Positions 24,580 through 38,122 are shown, counted from the first letter of the stretch. The stretch: 64,000 nt of DNA from Panopea generosa (GCA_029582155.1 CM055899.1:70081719-70145718); one strand, 5' to 3'. The notes: generated by a model not told the origin, from the sequence alone. A program made the numbers and translations.

Positions 24580-25145
24580 TTATGGGTATTGTCTTGTTTA
24601 CATGTGTTGTGAACCTTGTCTGTTGTCTTGACCATCATGTTATGTCCAGTGCTGTCCAATAGTTATCTTGTATATTGTGTGTGTAAGAGTTTGATTGGAT
24701 GAGAGGCACATAACATCTTTATATTTTTACTTCTTTTCACCCCACCTGGCTATGGGCACTTTTTGTCAACCTTGCTAGAGGACGCGAGTTCTTTAGTCAA
24801 TAATACAATAATACTGTATTAGTTTATTTCATAAGTTCTGTTGTTAGAACTCTTGGGTTTAACCCATACACTCTTTTACACTAGAAGATTAGCCAGCAGT
24901 ACCTGGTAAGGTTTTACTTTTATCAATGTATTGTAGATGTAATATTTTGATATCTTAATTGCACTGATTTGTTAATCAACCTGAATTGCCATGAAATACA
25001 TTGAAATACTGTATTTTATTCTGTCATACTATTCTATGTATTTATTATGTTATCATTCTATTTTATAGGTCTAATATAAATATTGAACTCCAGTTCTGAG
25101 TTGGTCATTCATTGGTCTTTGCCCACACTCTACAAAATGGCTCCC
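24580..25145 (+). promoter_or_regulatory. Candidate 5' LTR and primer-binding region
   Basis: The stretch upstream of 25136 ends 'ccacactctacaa' and is followed by 'tggctccccgacgttgagg'. A TGG followed by a C/G-rich 15-18-mer is the usual form of a retrotransposon primer-binding site. Splice-donor-like 'cctggtaagg' lies near 24902. No 3' counterpart was found, so this is a weak proposal. Confidence 0.25.
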
Positions 25146-25329
25146 CGACGTTGAGGCGACCAGGTACCGGAGCTCATTCCACAGTCAGGGCCTATTTAGC
25201 TGCACTGGAGGTATCCGAGAAGTGCGAGACCCGAGGGCAGAGCCGGCAACCCTTTCAGTGGAGACCGGAAGCTAGAGTGTTCCCCTATAGTTTTCAGTCC
25301 TTCAACACAAAGGTATACTGAAATGTAAA

Positions 25330-27351
25330 CCAAACCCACCCACAGTGCACGTCCCACCCCCTACTTCTGGGCCCAGGACGCGTCAACATACAATGAACTG
25401 TTTTACGCGTGCCACATTATACACAGTGACTGTTTGTGAAAACAGCTGTTTTTAGTAAACATTGAACTTGACCTTTTGGTCAGTCCATTATATCGCGCCA
25501 GGATACAGGATCGGACATTTTAGTGTTTTAAGTGTATTTTTTTAAAGTGTTTCATTGGATTTTGGATATTTATGTAAGTATGTGTTTCTCATTCTCATTT
25601 TTGTTATTTTAAATTATTTTTTCATTTTTCTGAGGGCGCACTATTTTCTTCGCATAAGCTTTATATAAAAGTATATGTAGTGATTTGGTCTTATTCTGAA
25701 ATTTCTAACACGTGAACTTTAAATTTTTGATGTTTTCTCACTGAATTTTTACAACTGCAAGGTATGTTTAGTTTAATTTGTTTCATTTTTGCTATTTAGA
25801 TTGAATGTTGCAGTTGTCAGTTTTGTCATTCTTGTGATAAAGTTAAATTTTGATCTTATAGATTCTGTGACCCCCATTCAGTTCACAGTAGTGTTTTCAT
25901 TTTGTGTGCCATTTCAATTAGCTATTTTCCATTTTTGGTGATATATTTGATTTCACAGTGTTGATTTAGTGAAGCATTTGTAGTCATTTGATATTTTTGA
26001 TTGCCATCAGTTGAATTTTCATGTGTGTTATGATGTCAGTGATTTTGTTTTGACATTTGACATTTTGATGTTTTATGCACTATAAAGTTGAAATTTTCTG
26101 TTATAGTGAAGTTGATATTATGGTTATTAAATGTTATAGTGAACATTGCATTAAGTGCCAGGTATATTTCATGTCTTATCTAGTTGGATAGAGTGATATT
26201 TTGATTTATCACTCACTTGAATAAAGCTATAGATTATAATTAGAAATCTAGATTAAGTGTGTTATTTACTGTGTTTATTTTTGGCCTACATTATATTATA
26301 ATATTATATTGCCCAGTTCCCTGTTTCATAACATTCTTTGCACACCTTACTAACCGTGTGTGATAGACCTGTTCTAGCAAGATATATATGTAATTCATTT
26401 ATTCATTTTGTGTGTTTTCCATTTGAAATCTCATTTTATGTGTTCTTGTTGACAGGCGATATAGAAATTGCTTGCACATATTGATACTTGAGAGTTCAAG
26501 CCCTTTAGTGTAAAGTTTTCTCAATTTCAGCTTTTTCAAGGAATACCGGCAAGCAGTATATTTCTTTTCAGCATATTTTCTTTATCGTGCAACTGTATTT
26601 AGTGTTTTATGTTTCTTGCACGATTCATATTGTTTTATTTTGTTCAATAGTGAAATTTCAGCCGTCTGCTATTTTCTGAAGGAAGTTGTGACTGAAAACA
26701 TACCCAGTATTCAGTACTTTGACTTTTTGCTGATTTATGTACTATTATATTTTCAGTGATTTTCAGGTTTGATGAGTTGGTAGAACACACCTTGTTTGCA
26801 GTGTAAATAAATATTTTTCCTTTCAGTTTGGTAACTGATATAATCCATTTCTACTCACTGCATTTTTCAGTTATCTTTACAGGATAGTTTGTGTCACTTT
26901 TGAACACAGGTGATATTTATTTTGGTTTACCACTAATATTGTAGTAGCTGTGATCATTTTTAGATATTGAGTTACAACATTGATACACAGGTAAACAATC
27001 AGCTGACCACTACAACCAGTTGATTTATTATCTAGGTCATAGATTTAAACCCAGGTGTATTAGGTACTACTTTTAGTGTATTGAAGTGATGTAAGGTAAA
27101 CATCATTGGAATGTGTGTGTTGTTTTGACTTGGTGTACAGGTCAACTTAGTGCATTTAGCTGTGACCAAACTTGTATTCTTTTGATTTGGTTAATAGACA
27201 GTTAAATAAATCTGAGTAGTTTATATTTATAACTCATACAGTGTGAGTTACAGGGTTTAAACTTGATTGCCATTTCATTATAACAGCTCTTTTATTTATT
27301 TTTAGTATTTTGTTTGTGTACTTATATTTTGTGTTAGCTATTTCCTGAAAT
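25330..27351. other. T-rich leader of the integrase ORF
   Basis: Two kilobases of T-rich sequence with many polypyrimidine-AG sites (for example 'tttttcag' near 26870). No reading frame longer than about 60 codons and no RT motifs. It could be a 5' UTR or intron of the downstream ORF. Confidence 0.4.
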
Positions 27352-29214
27352 ATGGATAGTCCTAAAAGGGAAGAGACTAAGGTTAAGTCGGGTGAAACTG
27401 CTACTGCCTCTTTTTCTTCTGCCGACTGTCTTTCTGGTTCTGAAGCCCCTAAACCTACTGAGCTATCTCCTACTAAATCTTTTCAACCTGTCAATTGGGC
27501 TTTCGAGCAAGCCAGAGATCCTGATATTTCCAAGGTTCTTTTTGTTTTGCAGCACGGTTCTCGCCACAGGGGGGAGGAGGTGTCGAAAGATGTCAAATCC
27601 CTGCTTCGTGACAGCTCACGCCTGTGTGTGGAGAACGGAGTCCTCTACCGTACTGCCTCTGTCGATGGTGAACCGGTAAAGCAGCTTGTCATACCTGCTT
27701 CTTACCGAACTATCTCTTTTCAAGGTGTTCATGATCAAGTTGGTCATCCGGGACATGACAAATCTCTTTGGCTTGCACGTCAACGTTTTTACTGGCCATG
27801 AATGGAGGCAGATTTCAAGAGACGTGTGTCCTCTTGCAGGTCTTGTGTCTGTGGGAAAACCCCTCAAAGGCCTGCGGCGGATCTTGTACCCATCCAGACT
27901 TCTAGGCCTATGCAGCTTGTTTGCATGGATTTTTTGAAGTTAGAACGGTCTAAGGGTGGGTACGAGGATGTCTTAGTCATAACGGACCACTTTACACGTT
28001 ATGCTAAGGCTATCCCCCGCAGAAATCAGAAGGCAACTACCACAGCACGAGCCCTGTACGAGAATTTCATAGTTCACTACTCCTTTCCAGAACAGCTGCA
28101 TTCCGACCAGGGTCGTAATTTCGAGAGCAGAGTCATTAAGGAGCTATGCAAGATTGCAGACGTGCGCAAGACTCGAACTACTCCATTCCATCCGATGGGA
28201 AATCCTTCTGCTGAGCGCTTTAATCGTACCCTGCTCCGTATGCTCCGCACCCTGGCAGATGACCATAAGACCAGTTGGGCCGACTTTGTCCCCTCTCTTG
28301 TTCAAGTATACAATGCTACCAAGAGCAGTTCTACTGGGTTTTCCCCCCATTTCCTTATGTTTGGCTGGCATCCACGACTCTCTGTGGATGCGTACTTAGG
28401 CACTGCACCCGGGAATGAGTCTGGCGTGAGCCATGCCTCATATGTGTCTCGACTTCAAGACCGCCTGAAATACGCCTACAGAGTAGCTGGGGAGGCTGCC
28501 AACAAGAGAGCCGACCAAAACAAACGCCTATATGATAGCCGTGTTCGCGAGAACAAAATTTCTATAGGTGACCTGGTTTTGGTCCGGGAAGTCAATCTAC
28601 AGGGACGACAGAAGCTTGCTGACAAATGGGAAAAAGACCAGTATGTCGTTGTCGACATTCCTTACGAAGGCCAGCCGATGTTTAAGGTTCAGCTTGAGAC
28701 TCGCAAGGGACCTATTCGAACCTTACATCGCAATTTACTGCTACCCTTCATCTCCATACCTGAGCCTGAACAGATTCAAACCCCTAATCCTGGTCGCAAG
28801 CCCAGAACTAGGTCAAACCCAATTCAGGATCATGAGTATGATGGCGACTCGAGTTCAGCCGAGTCGAGTTCATCAGCAGTATATATTATTCCCCAAAGAA
28901 GAATGCAATACCCAGATCAGAGTCCTACCGCAAGCGTCACTCCCTCTACACCAGTCCCTCCATCTGTAGAATTTGAGCCGAGTGTCCACAGTACTCCCCA
29001 TTCCCCCTACTCTGTCACCCCTGACCTACAGAACACAGCTTCATCTAGAGTTACACCCCAAAGTCAAGGTTCTTCTAGTTTTAGGTCAGCGATTCATGCC
29101 ACGCCTTCGCCTCCAGTCCCAGCACCAAGACCGCGAAGAACAAGGCGTTCACCGGATAGATATGGTGAATGGGTGAAATCCCAAGTAGCTCAAAACGTTG
29201 TTTTTTATGTTTGA
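27352..29214 (+). pseudogene. Ty3/Gypsy integrase (no RT), split by one in-frame TGA
   Basis: Codons 1-149 (27352-27798) carry a 50-residue Ser/Thr/Pro-rich start and then the integrase zinc-binding domain with its two His ('GHPGHD' region). The two Cys ('CRSCVC') lie just after the in-frame TGA at 27799. The same frame continues at 27802-29214 (470 codons). It holds the RNase H-fold core, with 'CMDFLK' (first Asp), 'HSDQGRNF' (second Asp) and 'PSAERFNRTL' (catalytic Glu), so D, D and E are all present. A GPY/F-like module ending 'GPIRTLHRNLLLPF' follows, then a ~150-residue Ser/Pro-rich tail ending in a basic 'RRTRRSPDRYGEW'. The TGA follows CCA; a C-to-T change in a CGA Arg codon would explain it. 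Upstream polymerase domains are missing. It may be a solo-integrase relic or an exapted integrase gene with a recent stop. Confidence 0.88.
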
Positions 29215-29312
29215 GCTAAGCTCATAAATATTTTTAGTTTTCAGGTTTTAGTGGTTTACAACCTATAGTAGTTTTTAGTGTTGTCATACCTGAATCTAAA
29301 GAATTTGATTTA
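29101..29312 (+). repeat. Inverted repeat arm 1 (end of integrase ORF and 3' UTR)
   Basis: These ~210 bp recur in reverse complement at 30160-30366 with about one mismatch ('caccgg' here, 'cacggg' in the other arm). They cover the last ~37 codons of the integrase ORF and ~100 bp beyond it. The very low divergence implies a recent event. Confidence 0.93.
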
Positions 29313-30159
29313 CAATTTCAAAGAATCTGTAAATTGTCAATGTAAATTATTAGTAAAAGTACTTTATAATATTCAAGTACAAAACAATGTACCTAAACTA
29401 ATACTAATGGAAATGAATATCCAAGGATGTTCCTGAAATATGATCAATAAGTTCTAAGTAAATGCAGTCTAAAATAAAACAGTGTAATTAACAATGGGAG
29501 TTAACTGCACCAATACATGTCTGTAATTGGTATTCAGTAAAGTAAGTCACTACAGTGTTTACATATTGATTCACTGTACTGCAACCTGTACTGAAAATTG
29601 TGTTAAAAGCCTACAACTCAAAAGCATAAAACATGATGATGTAAACTTAAACTATTGAGTTTTAAATCTGAAATGATTGAAAGAGCAGACATTAGTCTAT
29701 CACAATGATAAAATATGAAATGACCATGAAATGAAACTGTTTTAATGAAATGTGACATATGCAAAGCTGTAGGGTTTATCTGCACAAATCACTACAAATG
29801 AAATCCTTTCAAAGTACCTGAAATTATCATTTGCCTTGAAAAACTGAAATAAAATAATATTTACAACAAATACAATACAAATATCAAATGATAAATAGAA
29901 AATATCATTTTGCAAAATCCTGAAAAGGAATTTAAACAATTTCACAAAATTTTATTCCCTGTGAAGGAAAAATATAATTGATTCAGAATTTGAAATCTGA
30001 AAAATAAGCAAAATTACATGAAAGTAATTTGATTGAAATAATTCACATATTTCAATCTGGCATGTATTGCTTAAGAATACAAAAATATTATCCATAGTGC
30101 GAAATAATCTTCTGGCCCTCAAATAAATCTAATTGTACACATAGTAAAAATTTACTTTT
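29313..30159. other. Spacer between the inverted arms
   Basis: A-rich on the plus strand and T-rich with polypyrimidine-AG sites on the minus strand, like the leader at 25.3-27.3 kb. It probably belongs to the inverted copy read from 30366 leftwards. No coding similarity. Confidence 0.4.
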
Positions 30160-30366
30160 TCAAATTCTTTAGATTCAGGTATGACAACACTAAAAACTAC
30201 TATAGGTTGTAAACCACTAAAACCTGAAAACTAAAAATATTTATGAGCTTAGCTCAAACATAAAAAACAACGTTTTGAGCTACTTGGGATTTCACCCATT
30301 CACCATATCTATCCCGTGAACGCCTTGTTCTTCGCGGTCTTGGTGCTGGGACTGGAGGCGAAGGCG
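30160..30366 (-). repeat. Inverted repeat arm 2 (partial copy of the integrase ORF 3' end)
   Basis: Reverse complement of 29101-29312. It reads on the minus strand into the same C-terminal codons ('RYGEWVKSQ') and stop. It is truncated at 30366, where host-like segment A resumes shortly after. Confidence 0.93.
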
Positions 30367-30384
30367 TACTTATCATAATGTGAC

Positions 30385-31620
30385 TTACACTTCTATATTT
30401 TATTAATAAGAAGCAAAACGTTAAATCAAGTTCATGATAGACGGCTTTCTAACGACATTTTTTGCATGCGCGGTTAGATTAATTGGCCGTCCGCTAGTCC
30501 TAGATGATATTCAAATGAGCTTAATATAAAAAAAAATTCTAGTCTATGTTGGGAGGAAGCCCAAGCATATCAATACAACCAGAATATAAACAATGTTAAA
30601 ATAATGGCAAATATATTTACATATAACATATGCTGGACATCGTTAACAATAAAGAAATGCAAAAATAGAAAGTGACACTCTAAAATTAAGAAATTTATTT
30701 ACAATCGCAATCTTTGTAACGGAATGAATACGTTTGGATGGATCGAGTCAATGGTGGAATCTATAAATGATAGTGGAAATAAAAAGTAAAAAATTTGAAG
30801 TTTATAAGCTGGCGCAAATAATGCTGTCACGTATGAATCACTTCCATGCTACGTTATATCTTTCTAATGCCTGGTAATCTTCGGTGGACATGGGCATGAA
30901 TGATCGGTGGGATTAAACGTTGCATCCGTCACAAGCTATACCTTCCTGGGACCAGATGGAACAGGGCCATACAGGTCCTGCTTTCAATTCAATGTCCTCG
31001 GATAAGACGAGTTTCACCGTAAATAGTATTCTACACGGTGTTGGTCTAAGTGGCTCAATGTATTTGGATGCCTGTTCTTTTTATTTTGATAGCAAGTGGA
31101 AGTTTGGTAGCTGCAAGTAGATGAGTGTCTGTCTTCTGAACTGTAATGTAATGTGTAAAAGTACAAATGAATAGCAGACAGTATTGGTGAGGACATAGTG
31201 TCCCTATACTTCGACTTCTTGAGCGCCATGGCGGCCATATTTTGTTGTTGGGTATTGTAACCGGCGGCAGAAAGTGATTAGACATATTATGGGTATGGGA
31301 CGATAAGGTTACAGGAATATCGTCATGGGACGTTACCAAAATAGCTGATACTACGTTTTACACGAAGCAGTCACTATCATTATGTTAAATCATTTTTGTT
31401 CAAGAAAACTGATAGAAAATACAACTTTTCACTTCCGCGCATATGTACACCTCGTGTGATTATGAATACAAATATGGCGACAAAATCTAATAAACATGAT
31501 AAAACATAAGTATATACAATATATAAATCACTTAATTCTAGTTTATTTTAAACAAATATGCAGATTGGAGTTTCAAGCTTTTTTTGACTATATGTGTACA
31601 TTTATAATGAGATATAATGC
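30385..31620 (+). repeat. Paralogous segment A (right part), matching 42395-42955
   Basis: Colinear matches include 'catgatagacgg' at 30433 with 'catgttagacgg' at 42430, and 'tctagtctatgttgggagg' at 30538 with 'tctagtctgtgtcgggaag' at 42549. Others are 'tggacatcgttaacaataaa' at 30633 with 42646, 'tatttacaatcgc' at 30697 with 42711, and 'aacaaatatgcagattg' at 31551 with 42885. About 750 bp present here (30800-31540) has no counterpart in the other copy, so another insertion is likely. Confidence 0.75.
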
Positions 31621-31664
31621 ATTCAAGGATATTCTTGTTGTTTTGATGTTGTTGTTGTCGTATG

Positions 31665-31880
31665 GTGTAAAGAGTCGCTTTCAACAATTTTACAGTCATA
31701 TCGCGACGGTGTCTACTTGAGACAGTATTCTAAGCGCTGTCACACTGGAGTATCATGCCGCAGATACATGGTATGATACCCCGCCCAGTCGCATTATACT
31801 GACACCGGGCCGACCAGATCTAGAACTCTCCTCTAAATGCTGGTCGTCAAGCGAGGAAGCTTCTAGCACTTGTAGTGTTG
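31665..31880 (-). mobile_element. SINE family B, copy 1 (head missing)
   Basis: Shares with 35829-36112 and 48355-48605 the ordered words 'gtcgctttcaacaat', 'cagtcatatcgcgacgg', 'tctacttgagacag', 'cactggagt' and 'gaagcttctag'. The tRNA-like head seen in copy 2 is absent. Confidence 0.8.
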
Positions 31881-34800
31881 AATAGTACATAGCAAGTATA
31901 TATATAAGAGTAAAGATGATGGTTCTAGAAAAAACAACACATTTGCAGGTCCAATAAATGCACCAAATGACGTCATGTTTTGTAGATCGAATAAAAATTG
32001 TAGGCATATTTCAAATGAAATTACTTTAATTGATGGGTAATACCTTTTGGACACTTTGGAACAATTAAATTTATACAGTTGAGAGAATAACCATTTTTCG
32101 GTGCAAAACATATAAATATACATGTACATATAAACATAATATCTTTAGCTATCTTCCTACACACTTTCATCAGAGGAAGATGAAAACAGTAATACATGCA
32201 TCTATATAAACTGCCCCCTAGTTCGCTCATTTGTGCCCGAGAAGATAAGATTTGATGACGCAAATGCAATAAATCAGACTTTCAAATCAAATATATTTTA
32301 TTTAATATCGCCATGATATATAAATAGTAATCATACATTTCATACAAAGCTTTTAAACCGACAAATTTGGTCAGGTGACCGAGATATATTGTAGATATAA
32401 CACTACTGTATAAGTTTGATAAAAATCAAATGAAAAGTACTTGAGTGCTCTCTACGTCAAATACCACAATTTGTGAGGATGGTGAATAATCCAACATTAA
32501 TTACCAAATTTGGCCAGTTCTAGAATCTGTATTAGTTATTATGTTTATATAACTTTTATAAAGCTATAGTGACGATAAATTGAAAGCTGCGTATGTTACA
32601 ATACTCACAAGATAACTAATAAAGTTAGATTTGAACACCTAGAAATGTCATCAAAATATATCAATAAGAAAATGATCTCATAAATTAGCATAAAACTAAT
32701 TAGAAATGCTGATTGAAATCGATATGTCTATATTTTAACTTTTCAAATGGTGCCAGTTAAATACACGTGTGTACGAATGTTTCCAGACCTGCTAGCACAT
32801 GTCACAATAACATTGTTGTTGATATATCTAATGTATATACTGGGATATTTGCTTTACAAAGTCAATGTATTGAGTGTTATGATTATGTTGTTTTGCAGAA
32901 TGCGGCGTTTGAGTGCTACATGTCATGATAATAGCCAATGAATAAGAAACATACGGTCAAATGACACAAATATATCGTTGATAACATTTATGGCGCTTTA
33001 CTTATTAAGAAGGAGTTTTGAACACACTACTGAAAATATCAAAATGGCCACATAAATGCCTAAGAATAATTTGCAGACCGTACTTTTTTCTTATTTAATT
33101 TATTCAACATTAGGTATCACAGATAATGTATATGACGTCCTATATTTTATATATTAATCTTATTAAATGTGACTCTACCACTAGTTCCGGATCAAATAGT
33201 GTGCCATGGGGTACGACTGATCCGAATGGAAATTTGCTGGTATGGTATTAAAAGATTTTTGTTATCGAAACAGCAATAAATTTTTATTGACCCCGTCGCC
33301 ATTTATTGAAACGCGTGGCCATTGTCCTTAAAGTCGCATTCCACACTCTCTGTATAGCTCTATGCCTCATCAACATTTACCCGGGTGCCAGGAAGTATCA
33401 GCATAAAGTCTCGTTCCTCATGCCTTCATTGTGTTCCAGTCAATAAGCTTTTGCCAGAATTATGGCGTTTTATTTATTATCAATGTTAGATATGCCACAA
33501 TGTATTGCCATCTCTACTCCTCCAAAGCTACTAAAATGATGTTCACAAATCTCGAGAGAATACTATCAGTACAAATTGCAGTTATATATATCGTCATCAC
33601 ATTCAGGTCCATCTACTTTTGCCGGCAATAAGGCCCTTTATTCATTTATTGGTAAATTTCATACTTTCTTGTAAGCTGTATTCCTTCCAATCGTTTCAGG
33701 TATCAGTATGAAGTCTAGTTGCACGGTGACTAACCGAAACGACTCCTCGCACCAACATTTACGTTGCTAACTCGAAACAGCTACGAGAAGCTTGGAACAA
33801 TGAAGCATAAAGAAAAACGAAATGTCTGATCAAAATTGGAAGCATGCATAAAAACAATGGAATGTCATTGAACTTTCCGATAATTTGTCTTTATGCCTGT
33901 TCATGTTTTCATAAAGTAAACGTTTGTATGCATATTTGTCAAGCCAAACAAATTGACTATTGACACATTCGTTCGCAATCTAAAATCACGTTTTTTTTTC
34001 AGTAAAATAAAAATATAAGATGATTTTTAAACATCGCATATTAAGAAAAGAGAATGTGTCTCTTCCGTGGTGGGTAGCAATACTAATTAATACTCGCCAC
34101 AAATCGCACATGTATTCAGTATACAGCTCAATTTCAAAACAATGCTTCCTATTGACTTGACATTTTCTGCTAAAATGTGGCACCGAATTCCGTTGACTGG
34201 GTCTACTTATCTTTTTAGATTTAAAGTGAAGATGAAAAATATTAGTGATACATTACAAAGATAAAAATAGATTTTTAATATAAAACGCGACGGATGACAT
34301 TTTCCTTCCTTTGATTAATGCAATCGCCTTGAAATTGTGTTTGAATTATCGTTGGGTTTAGTAAATTTATTAATATTACATCGTTAAAGAAACTTTGTAG
34401 AACCAATACTAATCAAGAGGTTTACATTTGACGCCGGTACAGAAAAGGAACAACCGATACTGGCAGAAAGGGCTTTCCTCAAAATATTTCTCCAGTATTA
34501 CAGCAGATGATAAACAATCGATAGTGACATCCTGCATCTTGTAAATGTTTTTACTGCTTAATGTAATTTTATATACGGATACATTCATTTGTCTTCATTT
34601 GTAATTTTTTTAAAGCAGACGGTATTCAATTGTTACAACTTTATTTCACAAAAGTAATATATCTCAAATAAAAGTATACCATGTAAAATAGGAATGAAAG
34701 TACCGTAGGTGTACATAACAATGCCGTTTTAGAAGCACAGATACAACAAACTACTATATACAATTCAAATCAGGAATATGGACATTTTAAAAACAGTTTA

Positions 34801-35828
34801 ATGTACGTTCTGCATACATGTCCGGAGCGACAAACTTTTATTAGTTTGCATATCGTCTTTCGGTATTGAAACCATCAAGTTCTAAACCTCATATGATATA
34901 GTCTGCTTTCCATTGAATAGATACTTTTTTTTAGTTAACCCCGATTGTGTGTCGGACATCGGCTGTTCACAGTCCGCTCCCAAGTCAGCCGTTAATCTCT
35001 AACAAGAACTTATAAAGAATGATAGGAAACTTGCATCTCTCTACCAAATGTTTATAAAATAGCATAGGAAGAAAGAATAATTTAGCAAAGTGTTTATGCA
35101 AATTTCACATGTTTCTTTTGCATTAATGTAATGTGTATGTTATCTTAGATATTTTTTACTATTTTAAACACGCAAAATAATCTTGAATTTACAATATTGT
35201 AGTTTGAAGTCACATTTCAAGTACTCTCCTTGATTTCTTAGTTGCAGTATAACAATTCTGTAATCATAAGTACTTATAAAATCACACTAACAACTCTATG
35301 ATGCTCCAATTCAAAACAACGTTCTTCACTACACACAGTGGGAGAATGCTCAACAATAATCCGAATGATTTTGACAACAAGATAAATTGAAAACCAGCTA
35401 CTGATTTTACGACTATAGGATTTACACGCCATTTAGGTTAGTTATTAGTGAAAAATAATGTGTTATATTTACTATTTATAATGACCCTTTAAGCTGTAAT
35501 TACTAATTTTTAAAGCAAGTTGTAGCTCATGTTTGGGTACAAGATTATTCGTACTCTGGACGTTTCGTACCCAATTCAGGTCGTACCTAATCCTGGATGT
35601 TTCGTAATTCGTTTCTACAGCGTGTCGTGAGACAAAATACAAGATACAACATTTTGTTTATAGTCGGCATGAGATATAACACATTAAAAATAGCTACGTA
35701 TAGCTATTACCGACCTTTACATGAATAAGCAAGTTATAAATGAGTTATCACATAAATCTGTGACTTCATAATAATTGTAAAAAACATAAATCAGTGATTA
35801 AATTACAATTCTAACATGTTGTAATATA
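31881..35828. other. AT-rich intergenic, nothing recognised
   Basis: About 4 kb with only short open frames. No RNA gene, tandem repeat or coding similarity was found on either strand by eye. Confidence 0.45.
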
Positions 35829-36112
35829 GCGTTTAGCGTCGCTTTCAACAATTTCTCAGTCATATACCGACATGACACATCTACATGAGACACTGGAGTG
35901 TCATACCAAAGTCACATCGTATCTACTCCATTATTAAAATTATGCTGATAATGGGCCCACAATACCTATAACTATCCTCTAAATGTTGAACGCAAAGCGA
36001 GAAAGCTTCTAGTACCATTTTAAAGTCTTTGTTATGCCCTGGCCGGATATCAAACCCACGACATTGTGCATGCGAGGTGGCCACTCTATCGCATGACTAA
36101 CGGTGTGTTTAA
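35829..36112 (-). mobile_element. SINE family B, copy 2 with tRNA-like head
   Basis: The left part carries the common core ('gcgtcgctttcaacaattt', 'cagtcatat'). The right part, read on the minus strand, starts near 36110 with a box A-like region ('tagtcatgcgatagagtgg'). About 40 bases further lies a box B-like 'gtcgtgggtttgatatc'. This shows that family B is tRNA-derived, with its 3' end at the left. Confidence 0.8.
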
Positions 36113-37990
36113 TTTCAGAAAATAGGTTATACTCATCGTTATTATACTTTTATTGAATGAAAAGATTTATATCTGTATACGCCGATGTTACCACCGAAGA
36201 TTAATGTTAAATGTATATAACATATATGTTTAATGCCCATGTTAACGTCCGTATAAATCTACGTTCAACAAATGATTTAAATTTTATCACACCAAAACGC
36301 AACAGGGAATTATTATGGTTATTTGTCCTACTCTGGAACCTTAATCTGGAATGGTAAACCGGATAGTATCAGAAACTGTACTACAGTCAAACGCTTTACA
36401 ACAAATTTTCTGAAATGGTTAAAAGCAGAATGAAATACTTCATATGTCAAGAAGACAATATTTGGTAATACTTATCGTAAGTGTTACAAATAAGTATTTT
36501 TTAATCAAAGGGACTTTCAAAGGATTGCTTAAAAAAAATTAAAAAAAAATATATATGTAGTTATCATACTTCATTTACAATCAATTTGCTTGCAATGCTT
36601 AAAATGTTTTTATTTTGTTTTGCTATTGTATTTTGTAAATAATATGTAAATGTATCATTAGAAGGCCCCAAGAAAGATTAGTTTGAAACTAATTGGGCTA
36701 CCACCCTCTTTAAAAAAAAAGACTTCCATTCTATTCCATTCCAAACTCAGGTTGTTCATAATGTTAGGTCGACTTAGCTCCGATGACGGACATATATTCC
36801 GCTCAGTTACCGATATCGGCCCGATATATGCGTGCTGGCTGCACACTTGGCCAGTCTCCATGATATACGACATTGCGTCTCGATATCATTCGTTCTCACT
36901 GCTGTTTCAAGTGGGAAAATTAACCGTAATGTGCGGAGATGTGGTGTGTTCGTGTGCTGGGTAAACTTTCAGGATCAAAGGAAGAAGTGGTTAGGTTTAT
37001 TGAGGTCGCTAAGTAAATATTACATTGCATTTACCTTGATAAACACCACGTTGCCAGTGAGAGGAACGATACTTGTTCTCGCATCAGGTCAATTTGTTGA
37101 GATTATAATATCTTATCCCCGTAAAAATACATATATCGTTATACGATTTGTAAAAAATAATATACACATATATCACAAAGTATATTAAGTGATAAAGTTT
37201 ACTGTGATACGATAAAACTTAAACATGATACTTATAATTTCTTGTTAAAGCATTTGTCACGATGAGTTTATAGTTTCGTGATACATTAACACATTAAAGT
37301 TTAACTAGAGTTTTCTATATATAATTTATTTTGTTGGCATTACCAATGAAGTAGCCATTCAAACCAAATACGCATATTTGGCACTCTCAAATTGCAAAAC
37401 TCAATTTTCAGTTAGAAGATTTTCAAAATAGATTAAAGTTTCAGATTGAAAAAATACCGATTGAAAATTTGGTATTCCAATTGGAAAGTTAATTTTTAGC
37501 TTACTTAGAAAAAAAAACGATTGCAACTGTGACCTAAATCGTCAATTTATAATGCAATAATTACCTTTTCATTATCGCACAGTCTTACGCTTAAAACTGC
37601 GATACTTTGTCAATAAAAATTATGAAAAATGAAAAAAAGTTTTTAATCATTTTTTTCCCGGGAATTTTTTTGTGCTGTGCTGTATGAAAAAATATCATAT
37701 TGATGGCCTAACTGACGGCAAACACGGCAGCTTCTTACAATGACAAATATCAAGTGTATCCTGCTTTATTTTAAGTGTATCCTGCTTTATTTTATTTAAT
37801 CAATACTAGCATAATTTAATATCATATTCGATATAATCGTTAAAACAAATAATGAGTATTTCTTTAGAATAAAACAACATAAATATATACTCTAGCGTAC
37901 GATTAAAACAGCACCGATACGTGTTGCTCACGGAGGAAACATATTTATATCTGTGGTAAGTGTTTTTAATGTCACATTTACGGTTTAAAC
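36113..37990. other. AT-rich intergenic
   Basis: A tandem doublet of 'tatcctgctttattttaagtg'-like sequence occurs near 37757-37795. A 93-codon frame at 36683-36964 has no recognisable similarity and is not called. Confidence 0.4.
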
Positions 37991-38122
37991 GGTTCAGCCA
38001 GTACATTGTTTTGTCATCGGAAACTACATCGAATGATACATGTATGGTCTTTTCTTGGTTGTGATTTGTGCTACATAGGAATCTCTTTATTATACATTAT
38101 TTACACATTTCAACGTATTTTT

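Larger units (their letters stand above)
24440..30385 (+). mobile_element. Compound Ty3/Gypsy-derived insertion inside segment A
   Basis: Segment A matches block B up to about 24440, and the match resumes at about 30385. In block B the corresponding points (about 42360 and 42395) are nearly adjacent. The ~5.9 kb between is therefore an insertion (or several). It contains a candidate LTR-like 5' region, a T-rich 2-kb stretch, an integrase ORF split by one stop codon, and an inverted partial copy of the ORF end at 30160-30366. No RT, RNase H, protease or gag is visible, and no direct terminal repeat was found. Exact junctions are uncertain by tens of bases. Confidence 0.7.

Noticed and set aside
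27799..27801. TGA as a selenocysteine or programmed readthrough codon in the integrase
   Set aside because: The position is not a catalytic site and no recoding structure was seen. CpG decay of CGA is simpler.
36683..36964. 93-codon frame as a host exon
   Set aside because: No similarity, no convincing splice sites, and an overlapping frame of similar length in the region.
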